Shown: positions 48,420 to 58,020, counted from the stretch's first letter. The stretch: DNA of 64,000 nucleotides from Candidatus Firestoneibacteriota bacterium (GCA_903861835.1 CAIOVX010000027.1:22653-86652); one strand, 5' to 3'. Notes: generated by a model from the letters alone, not told the origin. Translations and numbers: made by a program.

Positions 48420-49859
48420 GTGGCGGAAGGATTTACCGGAATAAAGGATGCGGGAGAATTCGGGGCGGCGGGCGACGGAATTGCCAATGACACTGCCGCT
48501 ATCCAGCAGGCGATAGACGAGTGCAGTTTAACCGGCGGGACTGTGTTGTTATCGCCCGGAACCTACAGTTCCGGAACTCTCTTTATGAAAAGCAATGTCA
48601 CGCTGTGCCTTTCCAAAGGAGCGACGCTTCTGGGGCGCCCGGATCCTTCTTTGTACCCACACATAGCGCATAACATTCCTTCAACTTTGGACAAGGCCCC
48701 CTGGCGAGCGTTCATATACGCCTTTGAACAGGAGAATATCAGCATCAAGGGTGAAGGGACCATCTCTCCGGGCGGCGCTAATCAGGTCTTCCAGGATAAT
48801 ATCGCAGACAGCCCGGACCGCCCCTTCGGCATTCATTTTGTAAGATGTAAAAATATCCGCGTGGAGGATATAAGTCTTGTCAACTCCGCTTTTTGGGTTC
48901 AGCGCTATTTTGAATGCGAAGATCTCGCTATCCGCGGGATCAGCGTTTTCGCTCACGCGAATTATAATAATGACGGGCTCGACATTGACGGCTGCAAAAG
49001 GGTCATCATTTCCGATTGCAAAATAGATTCTTCCGATGACGCGCTTGTGCTCAAATCGCACGGGAACCGGCCCTGCGAGGAAGTCCTGGTGACAAACTGC
49101 ATACTTAGCTCACACGCCTCCGGAATAAAACTCGGCACAGGCTCGGTCGGGGGCTACAGGAAGATAAATATTTCAAACTGCATCGTGAAGCCCTCGATTG
49201 CTGAAAGCGTGCACCATCCGGCGAAAGTAAAGAAAGGGCTTATCGGCATAAATTTAGGCAATGTCGACGGCGGCTGCATGGAAGACATAAATATAAGCAA
49301 CATTCTTGTGGAAGGAGTCGAGTGCCCCATATTTATCCGTCTCGGCAAAAGGAACCAGACTGCAAAAGGCATCAGGGCCGCTCCTTCGGCCGGCACCGCG
49401 AAAAGAATAACCCTCTCCAATATATCCTGCGCTGACTGCGGTCCCGTAAGCTCTTCAATAACTGCGGCTCCGGGCAGCTTAATCGAGGATGTCATAGTCA
49501 GGAATGTGAGGATCCGGATGGCGCGCCACAGCCCCTCGGATATTCCGAGAATAAGGCCTGCCGGCAACCTGAACCAGGCAGGGTTTAAATTCATGGAAGG
49601 GAATTTCGAAAACGATCCCAAGGGAAATACGGTTCCTGAGAAAGCGGACGGTTATCCGAACGCAAGAATATTTGATACAATCCTTCCCTCTTTCGGCTTC
49701 TTCGTGAGGCACGTGAAGAACATAATATTTGATTCGGTCATCGTAGAGACTTCGGTCAAAGATAAGAGGGTTCCGTTTGTATTGAACGATGTCTTTTTAG
49801 CGGATTTTAACCGGGTTAGCGCAAGAAACGGAGTAGAAGTGTTAGTAGTGAACAAGTAA
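48420..49859 (+). CDS. GH28-like polygalacturonase (second paralogue)
   Basis: The 479-residue protein is strikingly similar along its whole length to the one at 43018 (for example SNVTL.LSKGA.LLGRPD and SAFWVQRYFECEDL in both) and keeps NNDGLD, SSDDAL and the changed SHASGIKLGT. It also has no signal peptide. GTG start at 48420 behind GGGAGG. No good promoter is visible between the terminator and the start, which would fit a gene needing an activator. A tandem duplication with the regulator between the copies is the simplest history. Confidence 0.88.
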   Translation: MAEGFTGIKDAGEFGAAGDGIANDTAAIQQAIDECSLTGGTVLLSPGTYSSGTLFMKSNVTLCLSKGATLLGRPDPSLYPHIAHNIPSTLDKAPWRAFIYAFEQENISIKGEGTISPGGANQVFQDNIADSPDRPFGIHFVRCKNIRVEDISLVNSAFWVQRYFECEDLAIRGISVFAHANYNNDGLDIDGCKRVIISDCKIDSSDDALVLKSHGNRPCEEVLVTNCILSSHASGIKLGTGSVGGYRKINISNCIVKPSIAESVHHPAKVKKGLIGINLGNVDGGCMEDINISNILVEGVECPIFIRLGKRNQTAKGIRAAPSAGTAKRITLSNISCADCGPVSSSITAAPGSLIEDVIVRNVRIRMARHSPSDIPRIRPAGNLNQAGFKFMEGNFENDPKGNTVPEKADGYPNARIFDTILPSFGFFVRHVKNIIFDSVIVETSVKDKRVPFVLNDVFLADFNRVSARNGVEVLVVNK

Positions 49860-49864
49860 AGGAA

Positions 49865-49893
49865 TTGAACAAGGGCCTGTTTTCTGGTAGTAA
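49865..49893 (+). promoter_or_regulatory. Promoter abutting the esterase ATG
   Basis: TTGAAC (49865-49870), 17 bases, TAGTAA (49888-49893). The ATG at 49900 follows after six bases with no ribosome-binding site, again pointing to a leaderless mRNA. Confidence 0.5.
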
Positions 49894-49899
49894 TGTTGT

Positions 49900-50772
49900 A
49901 TGAGGAATATATTCGGCCTTCCCATAACGCTTTTCTTCCTGACGTTTCTATTTGTCCCCGCCACAGTGCCTGCCTTCACCATCCCGCAGGATGTAAAAGT
50001 AAAAAGCGATATAGAATACGGAAACGCAGGCGGACATTCCCTGCGCCTGGACCTTTACACTCCAAAAAACACTTTATCAAACAGGCTTCCCGTTATAATT
50101 CTTATACACGGGGGAGGCTGGACTCAGGGGCATAAGACCACCTGGGCCGAACTTGCTTCGGATTTCGCAGAGAGAGGCTACGCGGCCGCTTCAATAGATT
50201 ACAGATTCATAACCGAGGCGAAATATCCCGCGTGCCTTGAGGACTGCGTGACAGCCGTTAACTGGGTTGCAAAGAACGCGGGCGCTAACGGGCTGGACGG
50301 AGAAAAAATCGGACTCTTTGGAGAATCGGCAGGGGCGCACCTCGCGCTGATGACGGGTTTTGCCGGGGATCAATACGGCGGAGAGGGCGGCTCAATTAAA
50401 AAGGCTGTAAAGTGCGTCGCGGTCCTGTACCCCCCGACCGATATGAAGATACATTTTGAACATAACGCAAAGACGCAGGCTCTCTTTGGCGGAACTTATG
50501 AGGAGCTGCCGGAGGCCTATATGAAGGCTTCGCCCGTAACCTACGCCGTTAAAGGGGTTCCGCCAACTCTGATACTCCACGGGGAGGCCGATAAAGTTAT
50601 ACTGATGAAAGAACCTGAAGAACTTTTTAACCTGTTGAAAAAGGCAGGCGTTTACACTGACCTGATAAAAGTTCCCGGTGCTCCGCACGGCTTCAAGCCT
50701 GCCGCCAAAAGCTTAAAATACGGGGGAGAATTCCGGTCACTGGCCGGGTTTTATGACAGGTTTCTGAAATAG
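49900..50772 (+). CDS. Secreted alpha/beta-hydrolase (acetyl-esterase-like)
   Basis: The 290-residue protein has a signal peptide (about residues 1-25, ending VPAF), the oxyanion motif LIHGGGWTQG, nucleophile GLFGESAGAHLAL (Ser143), an acid in HGEADKVI and catalytic His in APHGFKP. It fits the BD-FAE/carbohydrate-esterase group of hormone-sensitive-lipase-like enzymes, which remove acetyl or feruloyl groups from plant polysaccharides. Placement after a GH28 gene suits deacetylation of pectin. Substrate unproven. Confidence 0.88.
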   Translation: MRNIFGLPITLFFLTFLFVPATVPAFTIPQDVKVKSDIEYGNAGGHSLRLDLYTPKNTLSNRLPVIILIHGGGWTQGHKTTWAELASDFAERGYAAASIDYRFITEAKYPACLEDCVTAVNWVAKNAGANGLDGEKIGLFGESAGAHLALMTGFAGDQYGGEGGSIKKAVKCVAVLYPPTDMKIHFEHNAKTQALFGGTYEELPEAYMKASPVTYAVKGVPPTLILHGEADKVILMKEPEELFNLLKKAGVYTDLIKVPGAPHGFKPAAKSLKYGGEFRSLAGFYDRFLK

Positions 50773-50793
50773 TTTATGAAAGAGGAGGCAATT

Positions 50794-51222
50794 ATGCAGG
50801 CAGCTTGCGCGTATCCGCTAAACACGTTTTCGTTAAACTTTTTGGCAATCGGAATCGCTGTAGTTGCTAATCTCATCCTGGGAGGAATCTGGTACACTCC
50901 GGTTATTTTCGGGGATAAATGGGCAAAGCTGGCCGGGTTTGGTTCAATGAAGGAGCTTAACCCCGGCTGGTGGACATTCGCCGCGATGATCGTTACCGGA
51001 TTTTTAACAGCACTCGGCATAGCCCTGATAATGAATTACACTCAATGTCGCACGTTATGGCAGGGTGTCTTAACCGGTTTGTTCGTTTCCGTCTTATTCA
51101 TCGTGCCGGCAAAAAGTTCTCTTTGGATCTTTGAAAAGAAGTTCATGCTCTTTGTTCTTGAAGCGGGCTTTCTGGCGATCTCTTGCATCGTGATGGGCGC
51201 GGTTATAGGGTTGTTGCAGTGA
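50794..51222 (+). CDS. DUF1761 membrane protein
   Basis: The 142-residue protein has four membrane helices and the DUF1761 pattern: NFLAIGIAVVANLILGGIWYTPVIFGDKWAKLAGF, then TGFLTALGIALIMNY and LWQGVLTGLFVSVLF. The family's function is unknown. I use the ATG at 50794, behind AGAGGAGG; an ATG six codons earlier lacks a site. It lies between two secreted carbohydrate-active proteins. Confidence 0.82.
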   Translation: MQAACAYPLNTFSLNFLAIGIAVVANLILGGIWYTPVIFGDKWAKLAGFGSMKELNPGWWTFAAMIVTGFLTALGIALIMNYTQCRTLWQGVLTGLFVSVLFIVPAKSSLWIFEKKFMLFVLEAGFLAISCIVMGAVIGLLQ

Positions 51223-51238
51223 AAAAGGCTTTCCGGGC

Positions 51239-53482
51239 ATGATAAACAAATACGCGGGAACATTGCTCATATTTATTCTCTGCTCCGCCGGGAACGCCGG
51301 AGCAGTTCAGACGTCGTATGACATTTCCCCCGGCAGCTCCTTAACTCAAATACGAGATACCATAAGGACTTTAAACAGCAATATGAAAGGAGACATTGTC
51401 GTGAATCTTCACGGCGGGGATTATTGGCTTGACGAAGGGATACTATTTGACGAAAGAGATTCAGGCACCAACGGTTTTAATATTGTTTATCAGGCGGCAA
51501 AAGATGAAAAGCCTGTAATTAACGGGGGAAAACAGGTGAACGGATGGGTGCCGGCCGGGGACGGTATTTACAAAGCTTCCATTGGTTCGCTTCCTTCCAC
51601 AGCATTGCCCTTCCGCCAGCTCTTTGTAAACGGGAGGAGGGCTGTCCGGGCAAGAAGTCCAAACGCGGGTAAGTTCAACAGGATATTATCCTGGGACCTA
51701 CCCGGGAAGAAAGTATTAGTCCCCGCCAAAGATATCTCCAACTGGTCAAACTTTAATAACATTGAAATGGTTATCCAGCGCCACTGGGCTGTGATGCGCC
51801 TCCGCCTGGCTTCGTTTACTGTCGCCGATAATATCGCCTATCTTTCCTTTCAACCTGAAGCAGACAAGATTGGCCTTAAGGCTCCTCCGTCTTCCCCCCG
51901 GGCGTCATATCATTTTGAAAACTCTCTTAACCTGCTTGACGCTCCGGGAGAATGGTTTCTTGACACAGCGGCCAAGGAAGTTTATTACAAGCCTCTCCCC
52001 GGAGAAGATATGAATGCGGCGGAAGTAATCGCCCCGGTGCTCGAGCGGCTAATCACGGCGCAGGGAACTCCGTTAAAACGCGTTCACAATATTGAATTTA
52101 AAAACATTACCTTCAGGGGTTCCACCTGGCTTCTTCCCAACACCGAAGGATTTGTCCAGGTGCAGGCAAACTGGTTCCTCCGCGGAAACCCGCCGGCTTT
52201 AGAGTTCATGCCTTATGACTCGGCCGTGATGCCCGCCGCGATTCACCTGCAATGGGCGGAGAATATAAAATTTACCGGGAATACAATAAAATGGACCGGA
52301 GCTAACGCGGTAAATCTTTACCAGGGTACGAGCGGGAATGAACTGGCTGGAAATGTGATAACAGACATCTCGGGGAACGGCATATCCGTCGACCTTGCGC
52401 TGAATTCACATCCGGCTCCGGAGAATCTTTGCAAGAATGACATAATCCGGGATAATTATATTGCAAGGGTGTCGAGGGACTACTCCGGGTGTGTCGCAAT
52501 TTTCGGCGGGTATACAGAAGGGTTGAAGGTGGAGCATAATGAAATATTTGATAATACCTACACCGGTATCAGTGTCGGCTGGGGTTGGACCGCGGCGGAT
52601 ACTGCCCTAAAGAACAATATTATAAGGTATAACAAAGTCTCCAATGTCGTTAATTTACTTGAGGACGGCGGAGGCATCTACACGCTGAGCAAACAGCCCG
52701 GAACATTAATAGAAGGAAATTATCTCTTCAATATAAACAGGTCGCCGTGGCCGGCAGCGGGCGGGATAGGAATAAACGGCATCTATCTTGACGGAGAGAG
52801 CGACTCTATTACCGTAAAAAATAATGTGCTGGAAAACATTGAGAGAAACAGGCACGGTAACGGCCCCGGCCTGAATAATGTTTGGTCGCCTGAGCCGGAT
52901 TCGGCAGTGAATGATCAGGGCGTTAAAGAGAACGCGGGGCTTTCCCCGGAGTGGCGATACATAAAAAAAGGTATTGAGGAGTCGGCGTTAAATAGCGCGC
53001 CGGAAACCGTTCGCGAAGTTTCCAGAAAAAAGGTCCTCATCAATTTCGGCAAAGGCGAAACTTTTAACCGCGGCAAAGGCTCCACGGTGTCTGATCATCT
53101 TGCGGGAAAGGAAAAAGCAAGGCTTAGGGCGGAATTTGGCCCGGGAAGCGACCCCGGGATGTTTCCTCTGTCGAGGAATCTTGATTGGTCGGAGTTTAAC
53201 TGCCTGTCCTTCAATGTTTTTGTGGAAGGTGATAAGGCCTGGAACGGGACCGTCCTTCTCGGGGACGCCGCCTCGCATAAGGAATGGGCAAAGAATTACC
53301 TGGAATATCCGCTCAAACTTAATCCCGGGGAAAATACGGAGGTTCACATTCCGGTTGAGGGTTTGTTTGCGAACAATTTCAGAAAACTGGACCCTAAGGA
53401 TATGCGGGTTCTGATATTTTACAATCCGGAATTTAAAAACGCCCTCTTTTTCGGCAATATCTACCTTGTAAAAGAGGAATGA
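51239..53482 (+). CDS. Secreted right-handed beta-helix protein, GH141-like
   Basis: The 747-residue protein starts with a signal peptide (about residues 1-24). It then has SLTQIRDTIRTLN, VNLHGGDYWLDEGILFDERDSGTNGFNIVYQAAKDEKPVINGGKQV, RQLFVNGRRAVRARSPN and several beta-helix coils (NNIIRYNKVSNVVNLLEDGGGIYTLS). This N-terminal pattern is that of GH141-type enzymes (fucosidase and xylanase members known). A distinct C-terminal part (about residues 600-747) looks like a beta-sandwich, perhaps carbohydrate binding. Likely degrades a branched plant polysaccharide outside the cytoplasm. Confidence 0.8.
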   Translation: MINKYAGTLLIFILCSAGNAGAVQTSYDISPGSSLTQIRDTIRTLNSNMKGDIVVNLHGGDYWLDEGILFDERDSGTNGFNIVYQAAKDEKPVINGGKQVNGWVPAGDGIYKASIGSLPSTALPFRQLFVNGRRAVRARSPNAGKFNRILSWDLPGKKVLVPAKDISNWSNFNNIEMVIQRHWAVMRLRLASFTVADNIAYLSFQPEADKIGLKAPPSSPRASYHFENSLNLLDAPGEWFLDTAAKEVYYKPLPGEDMNAAEVIAPVLERLITAQGTPLKRVHNIEFKNITFRGSTWLLPNTEGFVQVQANWFLRGNPPALEFMPYDSAVMPAAIHLQWAENIKFTGNTIKWTGANAVNLYQGTSGNELAGNVITDISGNGISVDLALNSHPAPENLCKNDIIRDNYIARVSRDYSGCVAIFGGYTEGLKVEHNEIFDNTYTGISVGWGWTAADTALKNNIIRYNKVSNVVNLLEDGGGIYTLSKQPGTLIEGNYLFNINRSPWPAAGGIGINGIYLDGESDSITVKNNVLENIERNRHGNGPGLNNVWSPEPDSAVNDQGVKENAGLSPEWRYIKKGIEESALNSAPETVREVSRKKVLINFGKGETFNRGKGSTVSDHLAGKEKARLRAEFGPGSDPGMFPLSRNLDWSEFNCLSFNVFVEGDKAWNGTVLLGDAASHKEWAKNYLEYPLKLNPGENTEVHIPVEGLFANNFRKLDPKDMRVLIFYNPEFKNALFFGNIYLVKEE

Positions 53483-53508
53483 ACAAGCGGAAAGAATCAG
53501 GAGGGAGC

Positions 53509-54849
53509 ATGAAGTTCAAATATTTTGTAATTTCCATTCCACTTTTGGTTGTGGCGGCTTCGAGCGCCTGCGCCCAGAATCTCGCCTTCATAAATTCCTT
53601 CCCGGGGGACTCCGCAATAGGGCCCAAAACCAACCCCGATAATGTCGGAGCCGTGGGCCCGGAACATGTGGTGGATTTCACCTGCGCGGATTTTGTCGTG
53701 CACGACAAGAAGACGGGAAAGACGCTCCTGAAAAAGACCCAGACGGAGTTCTGGAAAGACGCCGGCATTCCGGATGTATTAAAACCCAATGACCCGCGCT
53801 TCCTTTATGATCCGCTTTCCGGGCGCTACTTTGCCACAATCGCGCACGACAGGGTCCACAAACTGTATCTCGCGGTCTCTTCTTCTTCAGATCCGACTAA
53901 ACCCTGGAAGGGGGTATTATTGCCCTGCTCTTCGCCGGATTTCGGCTTCAGGATAGGGGTGGACAAGAACGGCTTCTACGGCTGCTACTGGAACTATAAC
54001 AAAGACACCCACACGATGATGGACTGTATTGTCATCCCGAAGGCCGACCTGCTCGTCCCGGAAGGCCCGGACCTGTCAAACCTCAAAATATTTTCCGGAA
54101 TAGAAATTGAGAGTTTCCCCGCGACAGACCTTGACCCAAATAAGTCGGCGGAGGCGCCCGAAATACTATTGAACCGCGAGTTTGGCAATTCTTTTGGCAA
54201 ATTAAATATGTATAAAGTGACCTGGTCCGGAAAAGCCCCTTCCATATCCAAACTGCAGAGCATTCCTTTAAGCAGGACCTATGTAAGCCCGAACGGCTCC
54301 TCGCTGAAGAATCAGGCAACCCAGCCCGCCCCGGGAGGCAAGCTCAGGGCTGATGAGGGGAGGAGAACCTGCGCGGTTTACGCGGCGGGCGGCAGCATTT
54401 TCTCCTGCAACGAAGCAAAAAGGGATATAGATTCGCGCTGCGGTATCTTCTGGTGCGAGGTTAAGGCAAGCAACGGGATTCTCTTACAGGAGGGTTTTAT
54501 AGATTCTCCCGACTGCGATTATCTTGCTCCGTCTCTTGCGGTTGACGCGAAGGGGAATGCCGGCATCGGCTGCACAAGGTCTTCGTCTTCGGAATTTCCG
54601 TCAGCCTGCGTGATGGCCCGCAAAGCAGGCGATCCAAAGAACAGCATGGGAAAGCCGGTCATCGCGGCAAAAGGAACAACCGTGTTTACAAGCAAGAGCG
54701 CCGGGAAATACGGAATCCCCTGGGGCAATTACAACTCAACCTGCCTTGACCCGGTGGATCCGACAATAATCTGGAGTTACCAGGAATACGCGGCCAGTTT
54801 CACGCCGGATCAATTCAGCACCTTCTGGACGGCCTTCAGGGTGAAATGA
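53509..54849 (+). CDS. Secreted protein of unknown function
   Basis: The 446-residue protein has a signal peptide (KFKYFVISIPLLVVAASSACAQ). Repeated short strands with aromatic residues (DPRFLYDPLSGRYFATIA, FRIGVDKNGFYGCYWN, APSLAVDAKGNAGIGCTRSSS) suggest a propeller resembling sialidase or WD-like repeats, but no catalytic motif is plain. The start is the ATG at 53509 after AGGAGGG; an ATG at 53479 overlaps the upstream stop but lacks a site and would precede the signal peptide. Likely part of the same secreted set as the beta-helix protein. Confidence 0.72.
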   Translation: MKFKYFVISIPLLVVAASSACAQNLAFINSFPGDSAIGPKTNPDNVGAVGPEHVVDFTCADFVVHDKKTGKTLLKKTQTEFWKDAGIPDVLKPNDPRFLYDPLSGRYFATIAHDRVHKLYLAVSSSSDPTKPWKGVLLPCSSPDFGFRIGVDKNGFYGCYWNYNKDTHTMMDCIVIPKADLLVPEGPDLSNLKIFSGIEIESFPATDLDPNKSAEAPEILLNREFGNSFGKLNMYKVTWSGKAPSISKLQSIPLSRTYVSPNGSSLKNQATQPAPGGKLRADEGRRTCAVYAAGGSIFSCNEAKRDIDSRCGIFWCEVKASNGILLQEGFIDSPDCDYLAPSLAVDAKGNAGIGCTRSSSSEFPSACVMARKAGDPKNSMGKPVIAAKGTTVFTSKSAGKYGIPWGNYNSTCLDPVDPTIIWSYQEYAASFTPDQFSTFWTAFRVK

Positions 54850-54876
54850 CCGGTTGAAGCTCAGGCCTTCCATTAG

Positions 54877-54905
54877 TTGACTTTACCCGGCATTATTTGT
54901 ATGCT
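54877..54905 (+). promoter_or_regulatory. Promoter of the C45-type gene
   Basis: TTGACT (54877-54882), 17 bases, TATGCT (54900-54905), about 62 bases before the ATG at 54968. Confidence 0.65.
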
Positions 54906-54967
54906 TATCCGAGGCTGGGAGAGTTCTCCCGGGCCAATGTTTCGAATTCAACTAAAAAGGCAGGTTT

Positions 54968-56020
54968 ATGAAACTGAAAAAAACTATTTTCGATGTTTCA
55001 ACTTATAAGGGCACGCTTTTTGCCTGCGGGAAGTCCTATGGGGAAGAAAATTATGAGGCCATAAACATAGGTCTGGACCGGGATATTAAGCTTTCGCGGA
55101 ACGAGTGGAAATATGTAGAAAAGTGCATGCAGGTAAAGTGGAAATACAAGAAACCGCTTGAGGAATTGATTACCGGCATAGCGAAAGGAAGCGGGCGTGA
55201 ATTCCTTGAAATTGCAAGGCTGAACTTTGAGCGTTTCGGAGGCCCTCATAACTGCACGGCTGTCGGGGCAACCGGGCCGGGAACGATAGACGGAAATCCC
55301 ATACTTGGAATGGACTGGGACGGCCCCATAAGCCTTTACCCCTGGGCAAAGCTGGTGCGGATTGACTCCAAAGAATGGCCGAGAATTCTTTGCTATGCCT
55401 CGCGCCCCGGCCAGATACCTTCAATAGGCATGAACGAACTTGGTATGTCGGTTGTCTGGACCACCGCGGCACCCTCAATTCGCCACAGGGCGAACAAACC
55501 CGCAATCGGCATTCCGGTCGGTTCGCTTGTCGCGGGAATACTCGCCTGCAAGGATTGCTCGGAAGCCATTCAACTGCTTAAAGATACCCCGAATGCGGAC
55601 GGGTTCATTTTCTTTCTTTCCGATTCCAAAGGAAAGGTGTGGGTGGTGGAAGGCATCCCGTCCCAAATGACCTTTTCGGAATGCAAAAGTTCCATAGGCA
55701 GGGCGAATCATCTTGAAGACCGGGAACTGATAAAAATTTCCCGCCAGATACTGCCTCCGTCCTCTCCGAAGAACAACAGCCGCGCGAGAGGGGAGCGCAT
55801 CCACGAACTTGTGGAAAAGTATGACGGGCGGATAGACATGCCGGTGATGGAGAAGATTCTCCGGGATACCGCGGGAAAACCGGGAGAAACGATATGCAGG
55901 TGGCGTCACGGAGATAACTGCATGACAATCGACAGTTTTATTCTCCTGCCGAAAGAGCGCCGCCTTTGGGCCGCCAGGGGATTGCCGACCAGGCACGCTT
56001 TCGAATGCATCAAGGTTTGA
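54968..56020 (+). CDS. C45-family peptidase / acyltransferase-like Ntn hydrolase
   Basis: The 350-residue protein resembles the isopenicillin N acyltransferase group. The core GGPHNCTAVGATGPGTIDGNPILGMDWDG holds the would-be N-terminal nucleophile Cys96, freed by self-cleavage after Asn95. Further motifs are RPGQIPSIGMNELGMSVVWTT and GKVWVVEGIPSQM. Family members hydrolyse amides or transfer acyl groups; relatives in bacteria are mostly uncharacterised. No signal peptide. It has its own promoter and is convergent with the DUF4832 gene. Confidence 0.85.
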   Translation: MKLKKTIFDVSTYKGTLFACGKSYGEENYEAINIGLDRDIKLSRNEWKYVEKCMQVKWKYKKPLEELITGIAKGSGREFLEIARLNFERFGGPHNCTAVGATGPGTIDGNPILGMDWDGPISLYPWAKLVRIDSKEWPRILCYASRPGQIPSIGMNELGMSVVWTTAAPSIRHRANKPAIGIPVGSLVAGILACKDCSEAIQLLKDTPNADGFIFFLSDSKGKVWVVEGIPSQMTFSECKSSIGRANHLEDRELIKISRQILPPSSPKNNSRARGERIHELVEKYDGRIDMPVMEKILRDTAGKPGETICRWRHGDNCMTIDSFILLPKERRLWAARGLPTRHAFECIKV

Positions 56021-56043
56021 GGGCAATAACTGACAGATAAATA

Positions 56044-57804
56044 TTAGTCGATCGCGTCCATGCTCATAAGCGGCAACCAGCCTTTATCGAGCCTGCCTTT
56101 ATTGGCAAACCAGACCTTCGGCTCTCCGTCGTCTCCGAGAATTCCGACAGCTATCTTTACTTCTCCGCGGGAAAAGCCTTTGGGAAAAATTATCTCTTCG
56201 CTGAACCAGAATATCCCCGGCAGCCATTCCCGTATGTCCTGCTTGAATTTAACTACAACGCATTTCTTTCCCTGCGTGAACCTGAAAGCGTATTTATAAT
56301 CGCGGTAGATTGGGGCGCAGCCGACATTATCAAGATAGGTTTCCACCGTAAATTGCTGTCCGACTTTTGCTTTAAGCGGGAGTTTTAGCTGCCTCAAAGC
56401 AAACCGGTAGCCTATCAGCTTATCAAACTTTACGAGTTTGTCCATCCACTTTTCCGGAAAGAAAACGTTCTTCGGCATGAAAACAGACATGTGGTAACGG
56501 TAGCCCTCGCTTATTATTTTATCAAGGTCATAATTCTGGATGGCCCAGGTGGCAACATTCCCGCAGGTTTCCATTGTAACGGGGGCTCTCTTCCAGGCGT
56601 CCTGCGAGCCGCTAACCACTATCTCTTTTGGATAGCCGTCGTAAGTGTGGTTCCAGCTTGCGGAATCAGGCACATCCGGATGGTTCGCGACTTTTAAGTC
56701 TCCGAAACAATCAGTTCTCCAGCCCAGCCTAAGCGTCTCGCCGTATTTCGGGTTGGAGTAGTCGTGCGCGTGCGTGCCGAGGAGAAAGAGGAGCTGCGTC
56801 TTCTTGAACGCTTTGAGGTAAAGCTCCGCTGTTTTCCCGGCTGTTTTGTAATTTGTATTGCCGCCGCCCTCTCCCCAGAAACCGCCGTAAGCCACATCAA
56901 CGCTCTCAAGAGCAGGATGCCCGTCGTATCTTGCGGCGAAAGCTTTAACAAAGGCGCCGAAATGTTTTAGCCAGAGCGGATCATTGTGGTCCGGTTCAAT
57001 TCCTGAATAGGTAGACGGCACCCACTTTATCCCGGCGTCCCAGAGCCAGCCGGGGATATTGACATACGGCTTCGGAGGGCGCTTAGCTCCCTGCGGAGGC
57101 ACGGCGGAATCAACCGCAGTGAACGGCTGGAAACGTATTTGCGCGGTCTGACCTGTTTGTTTCGCGGACTTAAGCGTATTGTCAATAATATCCCAGCGAA
57201 ATTTTCCTTTCTTTGGTTCAAGCCAGGACCAAGGCCACCTGCAATAAGTGAGCGTGGTCCTCGGAATGTAGGCCAGGTTATCTTTTATTCCCGGTCCCGG
57301 AAAAGTAACCGGTCCGTTTGTGTCCGCTGTCACGATGGTCGGGTAAACCGGTTCTCCCTGAAAGCGCTGGAAAGTAGCTGTGCCCCGGTGCGGGTTCGGG
57401 AGCCAGTCATCTGATTCTTCGGGCCTGACTCTCTGAACAACCTCGTTTGGCCCGTAGGCGTCCCTCCAGTATTTTGGTGTTTTCCTTTCCAGCGGAGTAA
57501 AGAAAAGATAAGTTTTAAGAGATTTAAGGAAGGTCTCAACCTGGCCCACGCCCATATGTTTTTCAAGCACCTTTGTCCAGGTTTTAGTTGAGCCCTTCCC
57601 CGGTCTCATATATGTAAAGGCAGGAAGCTCCTGCAGGGTTTGAAGCGTTGTTTGCGCCCTGCCGCTTTTCTTGAAATTATTTGCCCAAAAGTTTCTTTGA
57701 AGCATTTCCTCCGGAAGGTTCTTTACCGTTTCAGGCAAATATTTGATTAACTCCATAATGCAGTCTATTACCTGTTTCGGCGTTGCTTTCTTTGTTTTTA
57801 GCAC
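56044..57804 (-). CDS. DUF4832-type putative glycoside hydrolase
   Basis: I place the start at GTG 57804, which has AAGGAG seven bases upstream; a TTG at 57903 would add 33 residues without a site. The 586-residue protein has an unrecognised helical N-terminal section (about 130 residues), then a TIM-barrel-like region with TYCRWPWSWLEPKKGKFRWD, RYDGHPALESVDVAYGGFWGE (candidate acid) and THAHDYSNPKYG. The C-terminal DUF4832 domain shows KAKVGQQFTVETYLDNVGCAPIYRDYKYAFRF. Similar proteins are assigned to sugar-cleaving families of the beta-galactosidase clan. No signal peptide seen. Confidence 0.75.
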   Translation of the reverse strand: MLKTKKATPKQVIDCIMELIKYLPETVKNLPEEMLQRNFWANNFKKSGRAQTTLQTLQELPAFTYMRPGKGSTKTWTKVLEKHMGVGQVETFLKSLKTYLFFTPLERKTPKYWRDAYGPNEVVQRVRPEESDDWLPNPHRGTATFQRFQGEPVYPTIVTADTNGPVTFPGPGIKDNLAYIPRTTLTYCRWPWSWLEPKKGKFRWDIIDNTLKSAKQTGQTAQIRFQPFTAVDSAVPPQGAKRPPKPYVNIPGWLWDAGIKWVPSTYSGIEPDHNDPLWLKHFGAFVKAFAARYDGHPALESVDVAYGGFWGEGGGNTNYKTAGKTAELYLKAFKKTQLLFLLGTHAHDYSNPKYGETLRLGWRTDCFGDLKVANHPDVPDSASWNHTYDGYPKEIVVSGSQDAWKRAPVTMETCGNVATWAIQNYDLDKIISEGYRYHMSVFMPKNVFFPEKWMDKLVKFDKLIGYRFALRQLKLPLKAKVGQQFTVETYLDNVGCAPIYRDYKYAFRFTQGKKCVVVKFKQDIREWLPGIFWFSEEIIFPKGFSRGEVKIAVGILGDDGEPKVWFANKGRLDKGWLPLMSMDAID

Positions 57805-57933
57805 AAGGACGCTCCTTAAAGACTTTAACTTCAGCCCTCCGGCAGGCGAGCCTGCTCTTAGTAAGCCAGCATTAGTGTATAACAGGGGGAAGTCTGAGTT
57901 CAAGAAACTTAATGTCTTCAGGTGTTTTTGAGG

Positions 57934-57962
57934 TTGCCAGCTGGTAGAAACTCTTATATACT
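57934..57962 (+). promoter_or_regulatory. Promoter of cvpA
   Basis: TTGCCA (57934-57939), 17 bases, TATACT (57957-57962), in the divergent gap ahead of cvpA; AAGGGAGG near 58006-58013 is its ribosome-binding site. Confidence 0.68.
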
Positions 57963-58020
57963 TGAGTGTTGAGGCTTCTCTAAGGCAGCTAAAAGCTCTT
58001 CAGCGAAGGGAGGTAAACAG

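Noticed and set aside
54968..56020. Penicillin acylase or beta-lactam biosynthesis cluster
   Set aside because: The C45-type gene stands alone with no non-ribosomal peptide or other antibiotic genes, and most family members have other or unknown roles.
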